Source of the DNA: Schaalia sp. 19OD2882 | GTDB lineage: Bacteria > Actinomycetota > Actinomycetes > Actinomycetales > Actinomycetaceae | Assembly (NCBI RefSeq): GCF_018986735.1 | Contig: NZ_CP065521.1 | Coordinates: forward strand, 2,170,001-2,234,000 | Reading direction: 5' to 3' | Length of the DNA: 64,000 nt | In this document: positions 44,148 to 52,394 of the stretch, in pieces | Position numbering within the stretch: position 1 is the first letter of the stretch | How the letters are laid out: each line of letters begins with the position of its first letter | The notes under the pieces: model-generated | What the model saw: only the letters and a program-made list of their open reading frames with translations | Told to the model about the DNA's origin: nothing | The model's database searches: none | Position numbers and translations under genes: made by a program

Positions 44148-45185
44148 ATGGAAATCACGACCGGCACCCCCACAGCCAGCGCCCGCCGCAAGCGGCGCCT
44201 CACCGTCCTGCTCACCACCGGCACACTGGCAGCCCTTGCCGTCGGCGGCGGCAGCGCCTGGGCCCTGGACCGTTTCGTCGTCGACCATGTCGAGATCTCC
44301 GACGTGTCCTCCTACGAAGCCCAGCACAAGACCACGCAGACCTCTTCCACCACAGGGGCCGCCCAGTCCGCGAACTCCGCCCAGAGCGCGACCCCGACCT
44401 CGTCCCCCGAAGAAGTGGCGGCCAGCGCCACCACCACCGACACGACCTACACCTCGGACAACACCTCGATCACCGTGAAGACCGTGACCATGGGCTCAGG
44501 GTCGGACACCGTCACCTACCATGTGGCCGACGTCCGCCTGACCAACGGCACCGACCTGAAGAGCGCCTTCGCGAACAATGCCTTCGGCCAGAACATCACG
44601 GCCCTGGTCTCCGAGACGGCCACGGCCAACGGCGCGGTCCTGGCGATCAACGGCGACTACTACGGGTTCCGCGACACCGGCATCGTCATCCGCAACGGTG
44701 TCGTCTACAGGGACAAGGGCACCCGACAGGGGCTTGCCATCCACGAGGACGGCACCATGAGGGTCTACGACGAGACCTCCACCGACGCCCAGACCCTGGT
44801 CGACCAAGGCGTGTGGCAGACCCTGTCCTTCGGGCCCGCACTGGTCGAGGGGGGCGCAATGGTCGAAGGCATCGACTCCGTGGAGATCGACACGAACTTC
44901 GGCAACCACTCCATCCAGGGCAACCAGCCGCGCACGGCCATCGGGATCGTCGACGCCAACCACTTCGTGTTCGTCGTGGTCGACGGTCGCGCGAAGGGCC
45001 ACTCGCGGGGCGTGACCATGACGGAGTTGGCCAAGATCATGGTCGACCTGGGTGCCACCACCGCCTACAACCTCGACGGCGGCGGCTCCTCCGAACTCTG
45101 GTTCAACGGGCAGGTCGTCAACCGCCCCTCCAACGGAGGTGAAAGGGAGACCTCTGACATCCTCTACGTGGCGGCAGGTGCATGA
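44148..45185 (+). CDS. phosphodiester glycosidase (NAGPA-like) surface protein
   Basis: 345 residues. N-terminal membrane anchor (LTVLLTTGTLAALAVGGGSAWAL), Ser/Thr/Ala-rich linker to about 105, then the phosphodiester glycosidase domain: AINGDYYGFRDTG, VSFGPALVEGG-like LSFGPALVEGG, PRTAIGIVDANHFVFVVVDG, and YNLDGGGSSELWFNG. Family members hydrolyse sugar-1-phosphate diesters, the human one removing GlcNAc from mannose 6-phosphate. Stop codon overlaps the start of the GT2-GtrA gene (ATGA), so both probably act on the same surface glycan. Confidence 0.85.
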   Translation: MEITTGTPTASARRKRRLTVLLTTGTLAALAVGGGSAWALDRFVVDHVEISDVSSYEAQHKTTQTSSTTGAAQSANSAQSATPTSSPEEVAASATTTDTTYTSDNTSITVKTVTMGSGSDTVTYHVADVRLTNGTDLKSAFANNAFGQNITALVSETATANGAVLAINGDYYGFRDTGIVIRNGVVYRDKGTRQGLAIHEDGTMRVYDETSTDAQTLVDQGVWQTLSFGPALVEGGAMVEGIDSVEIDTNFGNHSIQGNQPRTAIGIVDANHFVFVVVDGRAKGHSRGVTMTELAKIMVDLGATTAYNLDGGGSSELWFNGQVVNRPSNGGERETSDILYVAAGA

Positions 45186-46330
45186 TGCTGGTGCTGATAC
45201 CCGCCTACAAGCCCGACATGACCTTGGCCGATCTGCTGGCCAACCTGCGCTCCGCCGCGCCCCGGGTTCGCTGCCTGGTCGTCGACGACGGGTCCGGCGC
45301 CGCTTCCCAGCACGTGTTCGACGCCGTGCGCTCGGGCGGCACCGAGGTCCTCACCCTGCCCGTCAATCGCGGCAAGGGAGCGGCCCTGCGCGCCGGCCTT
45401 GCCCATGCGTCAGCCATCGACCCCGGCCAGGTGGTCGTCACTGCGGATGCCGACGGGCAGCACACCGTCGCCGACATCCTGCGCGTGGGCCGACACGCGC
45501 AGGCCACCGGCCACATCACCCTGGGTGTGCGCTCTTTCGGCGCCGACACTCCGCTGCGTTCGCGCGTGGGGAACCTGGCGACGGCGAAACTCTTCGGCCT
45601 GGCCACCGGGTGGGCGTTGGCCGACACGCAGACCGGCCTGCGGGCCTTCCCGGCCTCGCAGATCCCGTGGCTGCTGGAGGTCCCGGGGCAGCGCTACGAC
45701 TACGAACTGCGCGTCCTGCTGGCCGCCGCCGAACAAGGGTTGACCTGCGAACAGGTGCCGATCGCCACCGTGTACGAGGCCGGCAACCCCACCTCGCACT
45801 TCCACCCCGTGCGTGACTCGCTTCGGATCTGGGCGCCGCTGGTGAAGTTCTCGGCCGCCTCCGGGGTGAGTTTCCTGGTCGACTATGTGGTGGCCCTGGC
45901 TTTGGCGACCGCGTGGGGCGGAGTGTTCTGGCCGGTGGTCGTGGCCCGTCTGGTCTCGGGAAGCGTGAACTTCGCCCTCAACAGGCGGGTCTTCCGCGCG
46001 GCGCCGAGCACGGTCGGCCGCACTGCCGTGCGCTACGCGGCCCTGGCGGTGGCGGTGCTGGTGGCCTCGTGGCTGGGCACTGACGTCCTGGTCACCGCGG
46101 GCGTGCCCTTCTGGGCGGCAAAGCCGGTGGTGGATCTGGGGACGGCATTGGTGTCCTTCACGGCGCAACGTCGTTTCGTGTTCCGTGAAAAGGCATGTGC
46201 GCCCAGGGCGGCACCCCCGTCCGCGGCCTCGCCGACCCCCACTGCCGGGCCTTCACCCACTTCCTTGCCCGCGCACACCCATGGGACGATTCCTCCCGGG
46301 CGCCGGGCCCATGCCCCGGCCGCCCACTAG
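45182..46330 (+). CDS. glycosyltransferase family 2 fused to a GtrA domain
   Basis: 382 residues. GT-A fold GT2 domain 1-210: LIPAYKPDMTL, VVDDGSG (nucleotide Asp), NRGKGAALRAGL, and DADGQH (metal DxD equivalent). A four-helix GtrA domain follows (about 220-335) with NFALNRRVF, then a Pro/Ala-rich tail. The DPM1-like GT2 plus GtrA fusion suggests a polyprenyl-phosphate sugar synthase with its own membrane part. Coupled to the phosphodiester glycosidase. Confidence 0.88.
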   Translation: MMLVLIPAYKPDMTLADLLANLRSAAPRVRCLVVDDGSGAASQHVFDAVRSGGTEVLTLPVNRGKGAALRAGLAHASAIDPGQVVVTADADGQHTVADILRVGRHAQATGHITLGVRSFGADTPLRSRVGNLATAKLFGLATGWALADTQTGLRAFPASQIPWLLEVPGQRYDYELRVLLAAAEQGLTCEQVPIATVYEAGNPTSHFHPVRDSLRIWAPLVKFSAASGVSFLVDYVVALALATAWGGVFWPVVVARLVSGSVNFALNRRVFRAAPSTVGRTAVRYAALAVAVLVASWLGTDVLVTAGVPFWAAKPVVDLGTALVSFTAQRRFVFREKACAPRAAPPSAASPTPTAGPSPTSLPAHTHGTIPPGRRAHAPAAH

Positions 46331-46440
46331 ACTCTGGCAGCGGATGGGTCGCGTCGCCCTCGTCCACACCACTTCGGCCGGACATTGCCGGCCGCCACCG
46401 ACCCGACCGGGCCGCCCGGTCACTTCCGAAGGAGCTCTGC

Positions 46441-46890
46441 ATGGCCGTCGAGTTGCTCACCGAATCCACCCCCGAGTTCCTCGAGGCCATGGAGCGCCTC
46501 CTCCCCCAACTCTCGCGCAGCGCCAAGCCGCTGGACGCCGAGGCCAGCGCCCGTTTCGTCGCCCAGCCGGGCGTGCACGTGTTCATCTACCGTCCCGACA
46601 GCGGGCACGAGGGTGCCGCACCGATCCTCGGCATGCTGTCCTTGGCCACCTTCGAGATTCCCACCGGTGTGCGCGCCTGGGTCGAAGACGTCGTCGTCGA
46701 CAGTGAGGCTCGCGGCCAGGGCGCCGGCCGGAAACTGGTCGAAGCTGCGCTGGCTCACGCCAAGACGGTCGGTGCGCGCACCGTGGACCTGACTTCGCGT
46801 CCCTCGCGTGAGGCGGCCAATCGCCTGTACCGCCGCTGCGGCTTCGAACAGCGCGAGACGAACGTCTACCGGGTGGCACTGGAGGGCTGA
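46441..46890 (+). CDS. GNAT family N-acetyltransferase
   Basis: 149 residues. Acetyl-CoA binding motif A is VEDVVVDSEARGQGAGRKLVEAAL (R/QxxGxG/A present as RGQGAG), and motif B is AANRLYRRCGFEQRETNVYRV. Substrate unknown. The ATG has AAGGAG 6 nt upstream; an earlier in-frame start lacks homology. Tail-to-tail with the aldo/keto reductase. Confidence 0.88.
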   Translation: MAVELLTESTPEFLEAMERLLPQLSRSAKPLDAEASARFVAQPGVHVFIYRPDSGHEGAAPILGMLSLATFEIPTGVRAWVEDVVVDSEARGQGAGRKLVEAALAHAKTVGARTVDLTSRPSREAANRLYRRCGFEQRETNVYRVALEG

Positions 46891-46914
46891 TCCCGGCTCG
46901 GCGCTCCGGCGCGC

Positions 46915-47763
46915 TCAGTACTCCTCGTGCGTGCGAGGGTCGAAGTCCCCCATCGACCCGTCCGGTCGAGTGAGCGCATTGATGCGGGCCATGACCTGCT
47001 CGTCCAACTCGAAGTCGAAGAGCGCCATGTTGTCGCGCTGACGCTGCGGGTCGGCGGACTTGGGCAAGGGCACGGCACCCAATTGCACGTGCCAACGCAG
47101 GATCAGACGGGCGGGACTGACCCCGACCTGGTCCGCTAGGGAACGAATCGTCGGGTCGTCGACCAGGGCAAGTTTGCGTCCCAGTGGGCTCCACGACTGG
47201 GTGACGACACCCAGCTGCTCGTGGATGGCGCGCGCCTCGGCCTGCGACCAGAAGGGGTGCAGCTGGATCTGGTTGACGCTGGGCAATTCGCCGACCTCTG
47301 CGCGCAGGCGCTCAAGGTGTTCGGGCAGGAAGTTCGAGACGCCGACCGAGCGGACCAGCCCCGCCTCACGCAGTTCCAGCAGGGCCGCGAAGGCTTCGAC
47401 GTACAGGCCTTGAGAGGGGTTGGGCCAGTGGATGACGACGACGTCCCAATGGTCCAGGCCCGCCCGGTAGAGCGACTCGTGGATGCAGGTCAGGGCCGCT
47501 TCGCGCCGGTGATGGCGCCCGGGCAGCTTCGTCTGGAGCACCAGGTGGTCGCGGTTGACGCCGGCCTCGCGCACGGCGCGTCCCAGGGCTCCCTCGTTCT
47601 CGTAGTTGACTGCCGAGTCAAGCAGGCGGTAGCCGCTGCGGATGCCTGCGACCATGGCGGCCACACCGTTGGGACCGGTCAGAGTGTACGTGCCCAGGCC
47701 GACCCGGGGCATTTCGAGGCCGTCGTTCAGGGTGAGGGTGGGTACGGGTGCCAGTGTGTCCAT
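46915..47763 (-). CDS. aldo/keto reductase
   Basis: 282 residues, (beta/alpha)8 barrel with NADPH. Catalytic tetrad: Asp and Tyr in LLDSAVNYENE, Lys in LQTKLPGR, His in VVIHWPNP. The C-terminal part (LPKSADPQRQRDNM) is the NADPH-phosphate region. It belongs to the 2,5-diketo-gluconate reductase-like group. The ATG at 47763 is preceded by GGATGGAG and starts where homology begins; a longer in-frame version of 302 residues is possible. Confidence 0.9.
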   Translation of the reverse strand: MDTLAPVPTLTLNDGLEMPRVGLGTYTLTGPNGVAAMVAGIRSGYRLLDSAVNYENEGALGRAVREAGVNRDHLVLQTKLPGRHHRREAALTCIHESLYRAGLDHWDVVVIHWPNPSQGLYVEAFAALLELREAGLVRSVGVSNFLPEHLERLRAEVGELPSVNQIQLHPFWSQAEARAIHEQLGVVTQSWSPLGRKLALVDDPTIRSLADQVGVSPARLILRWHVQLGAVPLPKSADPQRQRDNMALFDFELDEQVMARINALTRPDGSMGDFDPRTHEEY

Positions 47764-48077
47764 GACTCCATCCTTGCCGCAGGCGGCCTCCCCGTCCATG
47801 CCTTCACGAGCGTCTCCACCCATTGGACAGGCTCAGGACCACCGGCACCGGACCAAGGCGCCCCGCGCCCGCAGGGCATCCGCGCTCCCCCACCGCCCCG
47901 CGCCCACTGCCCGCCGGTCCCGCGCCTTCGGCGCACCGTCAACACACAGTGGGCCGGGCCGCCACACCACCACGGTCGAGTATTCGCAGGTCCAGGACTT
48001 TCGACCTCCCTGCGGGCGCTGCGCTCGGCGCGCACTGTGTGCTGAAACGGTCGAGTGCACGGGCATACGATGGGCGA
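47764..48077. other. intergenic region between AKR and M18 genes
   Basis: 314 bp without a convincing gene. It holds a 9-bp inverted repeat, CACACAGTG (47943-47951) and CACTGTGTG (48033-48041), and an exact 10-bp direct repeat ACGGTCGAGT (47972 and 48047). The second copy lies just before the M18 promoter, so these could be regulator sites. Confidence 0.6.
48066..48071 (+). promoter_or_regulatory. -10 element of a leaderless M18 peptidase transcript
   Basis: TACGAT, 6 nt before the ATG at 48078; CTGAAA at 48042-48047 could be the -35 with an 18-nt spacer. No Shine-Dalgarno. Confidence 0.5.
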
Positions 48078-49382
48078 ATGAGCACCCCGACCTCGTCAAT
48101 CGACCACACCACCGACTACCTGCGCTTCCTCGGGGACTGCCCCAGCCCCTTCCACGCCGCACACAATGTCGCCCAACGCCTGGAGGACCTGGGCTTTCGA
48201 CGGCAGGTCGAGACGGACCCGTGGGAGGCCACCCCCGGCGGGCACGTCCTCGTCCGCGAGGGCGCCGTGGTCGCCTGGGTCATTCCCCACGAGGTGGGTG
48301 AGGGCGCGGGCTTCCGCGTGGTCGGCGCGCACACCGACTCCCCCACCTTCACCCTCAAGCCCATGCCCAGCACCCGCACCGCCGACGGGTGGGGGCAGTT
48401 GGAGGTCGAGGTCTACGGCGGGATGTTGTGGAACTCGTGGCTGGACCGAGAGCTGGCCCTGGCCGGGCGCCTGGTGACCACCGACGGGCAGGTCCACCTG
48501 GTGCGCACGGGAGCGCTGGCTCGCATCCCTCAACTGGCGATCCACCTGGACCGCGGAGTCAATGGCGACGGCCTGAAACTCGACCCGCAAAAGCACCTGC
48601 ACCCGGTGTTCACCGTCGGCACCGACGCCGACGTCCTGCAGATCCTCGCGCGTGACGCGGGCCTGGCCGGGCCGGAGCAGATCGCCTCATTCGACGTCGT
48701 CACGATCCCCGCCCAGGGAGCCGCCGTCTTCGGGGCGGAGCAGGAGTTCGTGGCCTCGGGCCGCCAGGACAACCTGTCGTCAGTGCACGCGGGGGTTCGC
48801 GCCTTGGAGCTGGCCGGCGCCGACTGGCAGGACGGTGCCCCTGCGGGTGGAGACGTGTGGGTCTTTGCCTGCTTCGACCATGAAGAGGTCGGGTCGGACA
48901 CGCGCACGGGTGCGGCCGGCCCGTTGTTGCAGGACGTCTTGACGAGGACGGCTGCGGCGCTGGGGCGTGACCTCGATGGGACGGCCCGGATGGTCGCCGC
49001 GTCCTCGTGCGTGAGTGCCGATGCCGCTCACTCGGTGCACCCGAATTACGTCGAACGGCACGATCCTGCGCACCACCCGGTCATGGGCGGTGGACCGGTG
49101 CTCAAGGTGAATGCGAACCAGCGTTATGCGACCGACGCGGTGGGTGTGGCGCTGTGGAAGAGGGTGTGCGCTGCCGCCGGCGTCCCGGTTCAGGCCTTCG
49201 TGTCGAACAATGCGATGCCGTGCGGGTCGACGATCGGGCCGATCACGGCGACGCGGCTGGGCATGACCACTGTGGATGTGGGGGTGCCTTTGCTGTCGAT
49301 GCACTCGGCGCGCGAGATGAGCCATGTGCGTGACTTGGTGCAGTTGTCGGCGGCTCTGGGCGCCTACTGGCAGGGGGCCTGA
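48078..49382 (+). CDS. M18 family aminopeptidase
   Basis: 434 residues, full length for the aspartyl aminopeptidase (M18) family. Co-catalytic zinc ligands in VVGAHTDSPTF (His-Asp), CFDHEEVGSD (Glu-Glu) and PLLSMHSAREM (His). Cleaves N-terminal residues from peptides in the cytoplasm. The start matches family homology (SIDHTTDYLRFLGDCPSPFHA) and lies directly behind a promoter-like TACGAT hexamer. An in-frame extension of 85 codons upstream is unlikely. Confidence 0.92.
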   Translation: MSTPTSSIDHTTDYLRFLGDCPSPFHAAHNVAQRLEDLGFRRQVETDPWEATPGGHVLVREGAVVAWVIPHEVGEGAGFRVVGAHTDSPTFTLKPMPSTRTADGWGQLEVEVYGGMLWNSWLDRELALAGRLVTTDGQVHLVRTGALARIPQLAIHLDRGVNGDGLKLDPQKHLHPVFTVGTDADVLQILARDAGLAGPEQIASFDVVTIPAQGAAVFGAEQEFVASGRQDNLSSVHAGVRALELAGADWQDGAPAGGDVWVFACFDHEEVGSDTRTGAAGPLLQDVLTRTAAALGRDLDGTARMVAASSCVSADAAHSVHPNYVERHDPAHHPVMGGGPVLKVNANQRYATDAVGVALWKRVCAAAGVPVQAFVSNNAMPCGSTIGPITATRLGMTTVDVGVPLLSMHSAREMSHVRDLVQLSAALGAYWQGA

Positions 49383-49475
49383 GCCCAGGAGCCCTCTCGC
49401 GGAGCACGGTCGGCGGCCGTCACCCTCGACCGCGGGGCCGATGCCCACGGCGGGGCGCTCCACATGCTTGGGGTC

Positions 49476-49531
49476 GAGATTCGTCCGAAATGCCGTGAAG
49501 GACGAATCTCACGGATTGATGGACGAATCTC
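49476..49531. repeat. GAGATTCGTCC units, one forward and two inverted
   Basis: GAGATTCGTCC at 49476-49486 and its complement GGACGAATCTC at 49500-49510 and 49521-49531. The two inverted units are 21 bp apart as at 39720, and the stretch from 49500 to 49531 matches that locus (reverse complement) at 30 of 32 positions by eye. The first pair could form an 11-bp hairpin. A degenerate unit GAGTCGTCCGTCC follows at about 49543. Confidence 0.85.
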
Positions 49532-49581
49532 ACCGGCGGTGGGAGTCGTCCGTCCGGGGCTCGCCCAGCGGCAGCCCCTCC

Positions 49582-50157
49582 TCAGAAGCGGAAGGCGGCC
49601 TCGGGGCGACCTGAGAGAGCCCTTTGCAGGCAGCCGAGGAAGCGCTCGTTCATCGGCGGCACCTGGTCGGCGCGCACGAACAGGGTCTGCGTGTTCTCAC
49701 CGTCCGCAGGCCACGGCTCACCCTGGACCCACTGGAGCAGGAAGCACGAGTCGACGAAGTCCGACCGGTCCCCATTCGGGTAGACCACCGGCCCGACCAC
49801 GTCCTGGCTGAGCAGCCGCACGGCCCGGGCGCGCACACCCGCCTCCTCCAGGGTCTCGCGTTCAGCCGCGACGAAGGGCGGCTCGCCGGGGTCGACGATC
49901 CCCGTGACCGGCGTCCACGCGCCATTGTCCGTGCGCCGCACGACCAGGACCTCCACCCGGGTGGGGTCGATCGGCCCGTCGGGCAGGGTCCACGAGGGCG
50001 TGGCGTCGTCCTCGTCAGTGGAGGCCAGGGCCTCGCCCTCCAGGCGGATTCCTCGCGCACCTGCAGGGCGAAGGACGATGGCGGTGGCACCCGGCAGCCA
50101 CAGGGGGGCATGGCCGATGTGTTCACGCAGGTCGAGGATGAACTGAGGAGTCGACAT
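49582..50157 (-). CDS. NUDIX hydrolase
   Basis: 191 residues. Complete Nudix box at 86-108, from GIVDPGEP to RETLEEAGV (Gx5Ex7RExxEExG), with metal-binding Glu104 and Glu105. Hydrolyses a nucleoside diphosphate linked to some moiety; the substrate is unknown. The extra 60 N-terminal residues (LREHIGHAPLWLPGATAIVL) suit the MutT/ADP-ribose-type group often annotated in actinobacteria. TATGGT lies 6 nt before its ATG. Confidence 0.9.
   Translation of the reverse strand: MSTPQFILDLREHIGHAPLWLPGATAIVLRPAGARGIRLEGEALASTDEDDATPSWTLPDGPIDPTRVEVLVVRRTDNGAWTPVTGIVDPGEPPFVAAERETLEEAGVRARAVRLLSQDVVGPVVYPNGDRSDFVDSCFLLQWVQGEPWPADGENTQTLFVRADQVPPMNERFLGCLQRALSGRPEAAFRF
50064..50069 (-). other. no additional site (internal to NUDIX gene)
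   Basis: Nothing of note is seen here; the NUDIX -10 is listed separately just upstream of its start. Confidence 0.05.
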
Positions 50158-50163
50158 GTCCCC

Positions 50164-50169
50164 ACCATA
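50164..50169 (-). promoter_or_regulatory. -10 element of a leaderless NUDIX transcript
   Basis: TATGGT on the minus strand, 6 nt before the start codon, without a Shine-Dalgarno. Confidence 0.45.
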
Positions 50170-50220
50170 GCGAGCAGCGGGAAAAGCGCCCGCCGACTCC
50201 TTGCAGGCTCCCCGCCGGCC

Positions 50221-51789
50221 TCACAGGACCCAGATGAGCGGCACCATGAGGATCTTGAGGATCATTGCGAAGGCGAAGAGTGTCGCGTAGGCCGCTTCGA
50301 TCCTCTCGTCGACGACGCGGGCCGAGGCCGCCTGCAGAAGCGCCGGCTGGCCGAGAAGGCCTGCGACACTGCCCGCAGTCCTGGCGGCGGACAGGCCCAG
50401 CAGCCTTCCCGCCAAGGCCAGGGCAAGGCAGCAGACGGTCACCACCAGCGCGCTGAGGACCACGGACTTCCAGCCGTCGAGCCCGGTCAGCAGTGAGGCG
50501 AAGGCCGGGCCGGCCCCCAGGCCCAGGGCCGCCAGGAAGAGCATGAGTCCGATCTGGCGGATGGTGAGGTTGGCGGCCAGCGGCAGCGTCCACACCAGCG
50601 GGCCCGTGCGCCGAAGCGCCCCCAGCAGCATGCCGACGATGAGGGGCCCGGCGGCCGGCCCCAGGGTGAACACGGCGCCTCCGGGCACGGGCAGGGGCAC
50701 GGAGCCGAGCAGCAGCCCCAGGACCATGCCGATGCCGAAGGCCATGGCGTCGACCTCGCTGACACGCCTCTCGGAGTCGCCGATCCACGACTGGGCGGCG
50801 TCGAGCTCCTGGGTGGGCACGACCAATCCCACGTGGTCGCCCAGTTGCAGGGCAAGGTCGTCGCGGGCAAGCAGGTCCAAGTCGCCGCGGCGCACGCGGG
50901 TGATCGCCGCGCCGAAGCGCTGGGCCATGCCCAGTTCGCCGACTGTTCGTCCGGCGATCTCCGGATTCGAGACGACGACCCTTTCGAAGGCCACGTCACT
51001 GCGGTCGTCGGCCAAGTGGTCGCTGACGGGTTCACCGACGTGCTTGAAGGCTTCGTTGAGGGAGTCGGGGTCGCCGACCATGAGCACCAGGTCCCCGCGG
51101 CGCAGTTCTTCCCCGGGAACGAGGACTCGGGTACGGCCGTCGCGACGCAGGTAGGACATGCGGATCCTCTGTTCGCGCCACGCCGCCAGGTTCCGCGGGG
51201 ACATGGTGTGGCGCACGCGCACGGTCAGGGCGTCCAGGCCCTTGCTGGCCAGCGAGGGCGCGTCATTGCGGCCCAGCCAGGTGCGGGTGACGACCACGGA
51301 GACGATGAGGATGGAGATGATGACGCCGATCGGGTACCCGAAGGCGTAGCCGACGGCTGCGGCGGGGTCACCGGTGATGCGGGTGGCGGCGTCGAGGGCG
51401 GCGGCCGCGGTGAGCGCCCCGGTGAACAATCCGACACCCAGCGCCCGGTCCACCCCCAGCAGGTGGACACCCGCCACGGTGACGAGTGCGCCCAGGATGC
51501 ACACGCCGACGCATGCGAGGAGCAACTTTCGCTGCGTCCGCAGGTCGGACAGGAAGGTGGCGCCTGCCGCGACGCCCACCGTGTAGACGAACAGCGCCAG
51601 GCCGATCTGTTGGACGATGGACATTCCTTCGTCCAAGCCGGACACGCTGGCCGACAGCACCAGGCCCACGAACAGGGCGCCGGCGGCGCCCAGACGCATG
51701 GGTCCGAGCCTGGCGGCGCCGATGGCGGCTCCGAGGGCAACGACGAGGAAGAGTGTGAGCAGCGGGTTGGCAGCGAGGAGCCCGGACAT
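50221..51789 (-). CDS. AAE-type (aspartate:alanine exchanger-like) transporter
   Basis: 522 residues. Two blocks of about five transmembrane helices flank a cytoplasmic region with two TrkA_C (RCK_C) domains (LTVRVRHTMSPRN to LVLMVGDPDSL; VAFERVVVSNPEIAGRTVGELG to HVGLVVPTQEL). This is the layout of the AspT/YidE family of secondary transporters. The repeated helix pair is visible in AALDAATRITGDPAAAVGYAFGYP and AARTAGSVAGLLGQPALLQ, each split in the real sequence by helix breaks. Substrate unknown. TAGGCT lies 6 nt before the ATG. Confidence 0.88.
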   Translation of the reverse strand: MSGLLAANPLLTLFLVVALGAAIGAARLGPMRLGAAGALFVGLVLSASVSGLDEGMSIVQQIGLALFVYTVGVAAGATFLSDLRTQRKLLLACVGVCILGALVTVAGVHLLGVDRALGVGLFTGALTAAAALDAATRITGDPAAAVGYAFGYPIGVIISILIVSVVVTRTWLGRNDAPSLASKGLDALTVRVRHTMSPRNLAAWREQRIRMSYLRRDGRTRVLVPGEELRRGDLVLMVGDPDSLNEAFKHVGEPVSDHLADDRSDVAFERVVVSNPEIAGRTVGELGMAQRFGAAITRVRRGDLDLLARDDLALQLGDHVGLVVPTQELDAAQSWIGDSERRVSEVDAMAFGIGMVLGLLLGSVPLPVPGGAVFTLGPAAGPLIVGMLLGALRRTGPLVWTLPLAANLTIRQIGLMLFLAALGLGAGPAFASLLTGLDGWKSVVLSALVVTVCCLALALAGRLLGLSAARTAGSVAGLLGQPALLQAASARVVDERIEAAYATLFAFAMILKILMVPLIWVL

Positions 51790-51795
51790 GTGCCA

Positions 51796-51801
51796 AGCCT
51801 A
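51796..51801 (-). promoter_or_regulatory. -10 element of a leaderless transporter transcript
   Basis: TAGGCT (same hexamer as at xth) on the minus strand, 6 nt before the start codon. Confidence 0.45.
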
Positions 51802-51917
51802 TCGGCGTGTCCTGTCCGTTTTGACGGGCCTGTGACGATCTCGTCAAGACGCCACGGCGGCTCACATGGCACCATGGGACCACGTCGACACAATGCACGG
51901 AATCGAAGGAGCTCCTC

Positions 51918-52394
51918 ATGAGTGGACCGGACCAGGGATGGGGCAATGGACCCGAACCCTCCGGCACCCCCGGCCCGTCGGACGAGGCATCGGCCTTCGT
52001 CGATGACGGCGTCGAGCCCCAGGACCGGGGCGTTGCGGGGTCCTGGCAGGATGGCGTGGCGGGCTCGTCCCAGGACGCCGCCCCCGGGGACTCGGCCGAC
52101 GCCGCGCAGGTCGGAGCGCCGGTGGGATTCCCGGTGGAGGCACTCGATCCGAGGTCGGGGCGAATCGCCCCCAAGGCGATCCTCCTGTGCGCACTGGTGT
52201 GGGTGGCCGCCGTCATCCTCTCCTTGGCTGCCGTCGGTGCGGCGATCGCGAATCTGGGCGCTCAGGTGGCACTGGTCGACACGCAGGAGGAGCTCTCCTG
52301 GACCGAATCCAAGGTGAGCGAAGCCGAGGAAGACCTCAAGAGCGCCGAGGCGGAACACGACCTTGCCCAGAAGGAAATGGAGAGTGTCAAGTGA
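51918..52394 (+). CDS. small membrane protein with C-terminal coiled coil
   Basis: 158 residues. An acidic Gly/Pro/Asp-rich N-terminus of about 85 residues, one helix (AILLCALVWVAAVILSLAAVGAAIA), then a charged coiled coil (QEELSWTESKVSEAEEDLKS and on). GAAGGAG 7 nt upstream sets the start. The stop overlaps the GTG of the next gene. No known family; likely forms a complex with its neighbour, which has the same topology. Confidence 0.75.
   Translation: MSGPDQGWGNGPEPSGTPGPSDEASAFVDDGVEPQDRGVAGSWQDGVAGSSQDAAPGDSADAAQVGAPVGFPVEALDPRSGRIAPKAILLCALVWVAAVILSLAAVGAAIANLGAQVALVDTQEELSWTESKVSEAEEDLKSAEAEHDLAQKEMESVK

Noticed and set aside
50064..50069. A possible promoter hexamer inside the NUDIX gene (left in the feature list only as a low-confidence placeholder)
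   Set aside because: It is internal to the coding sequence and nothing supports it; the real -10 is at 50164-50169.
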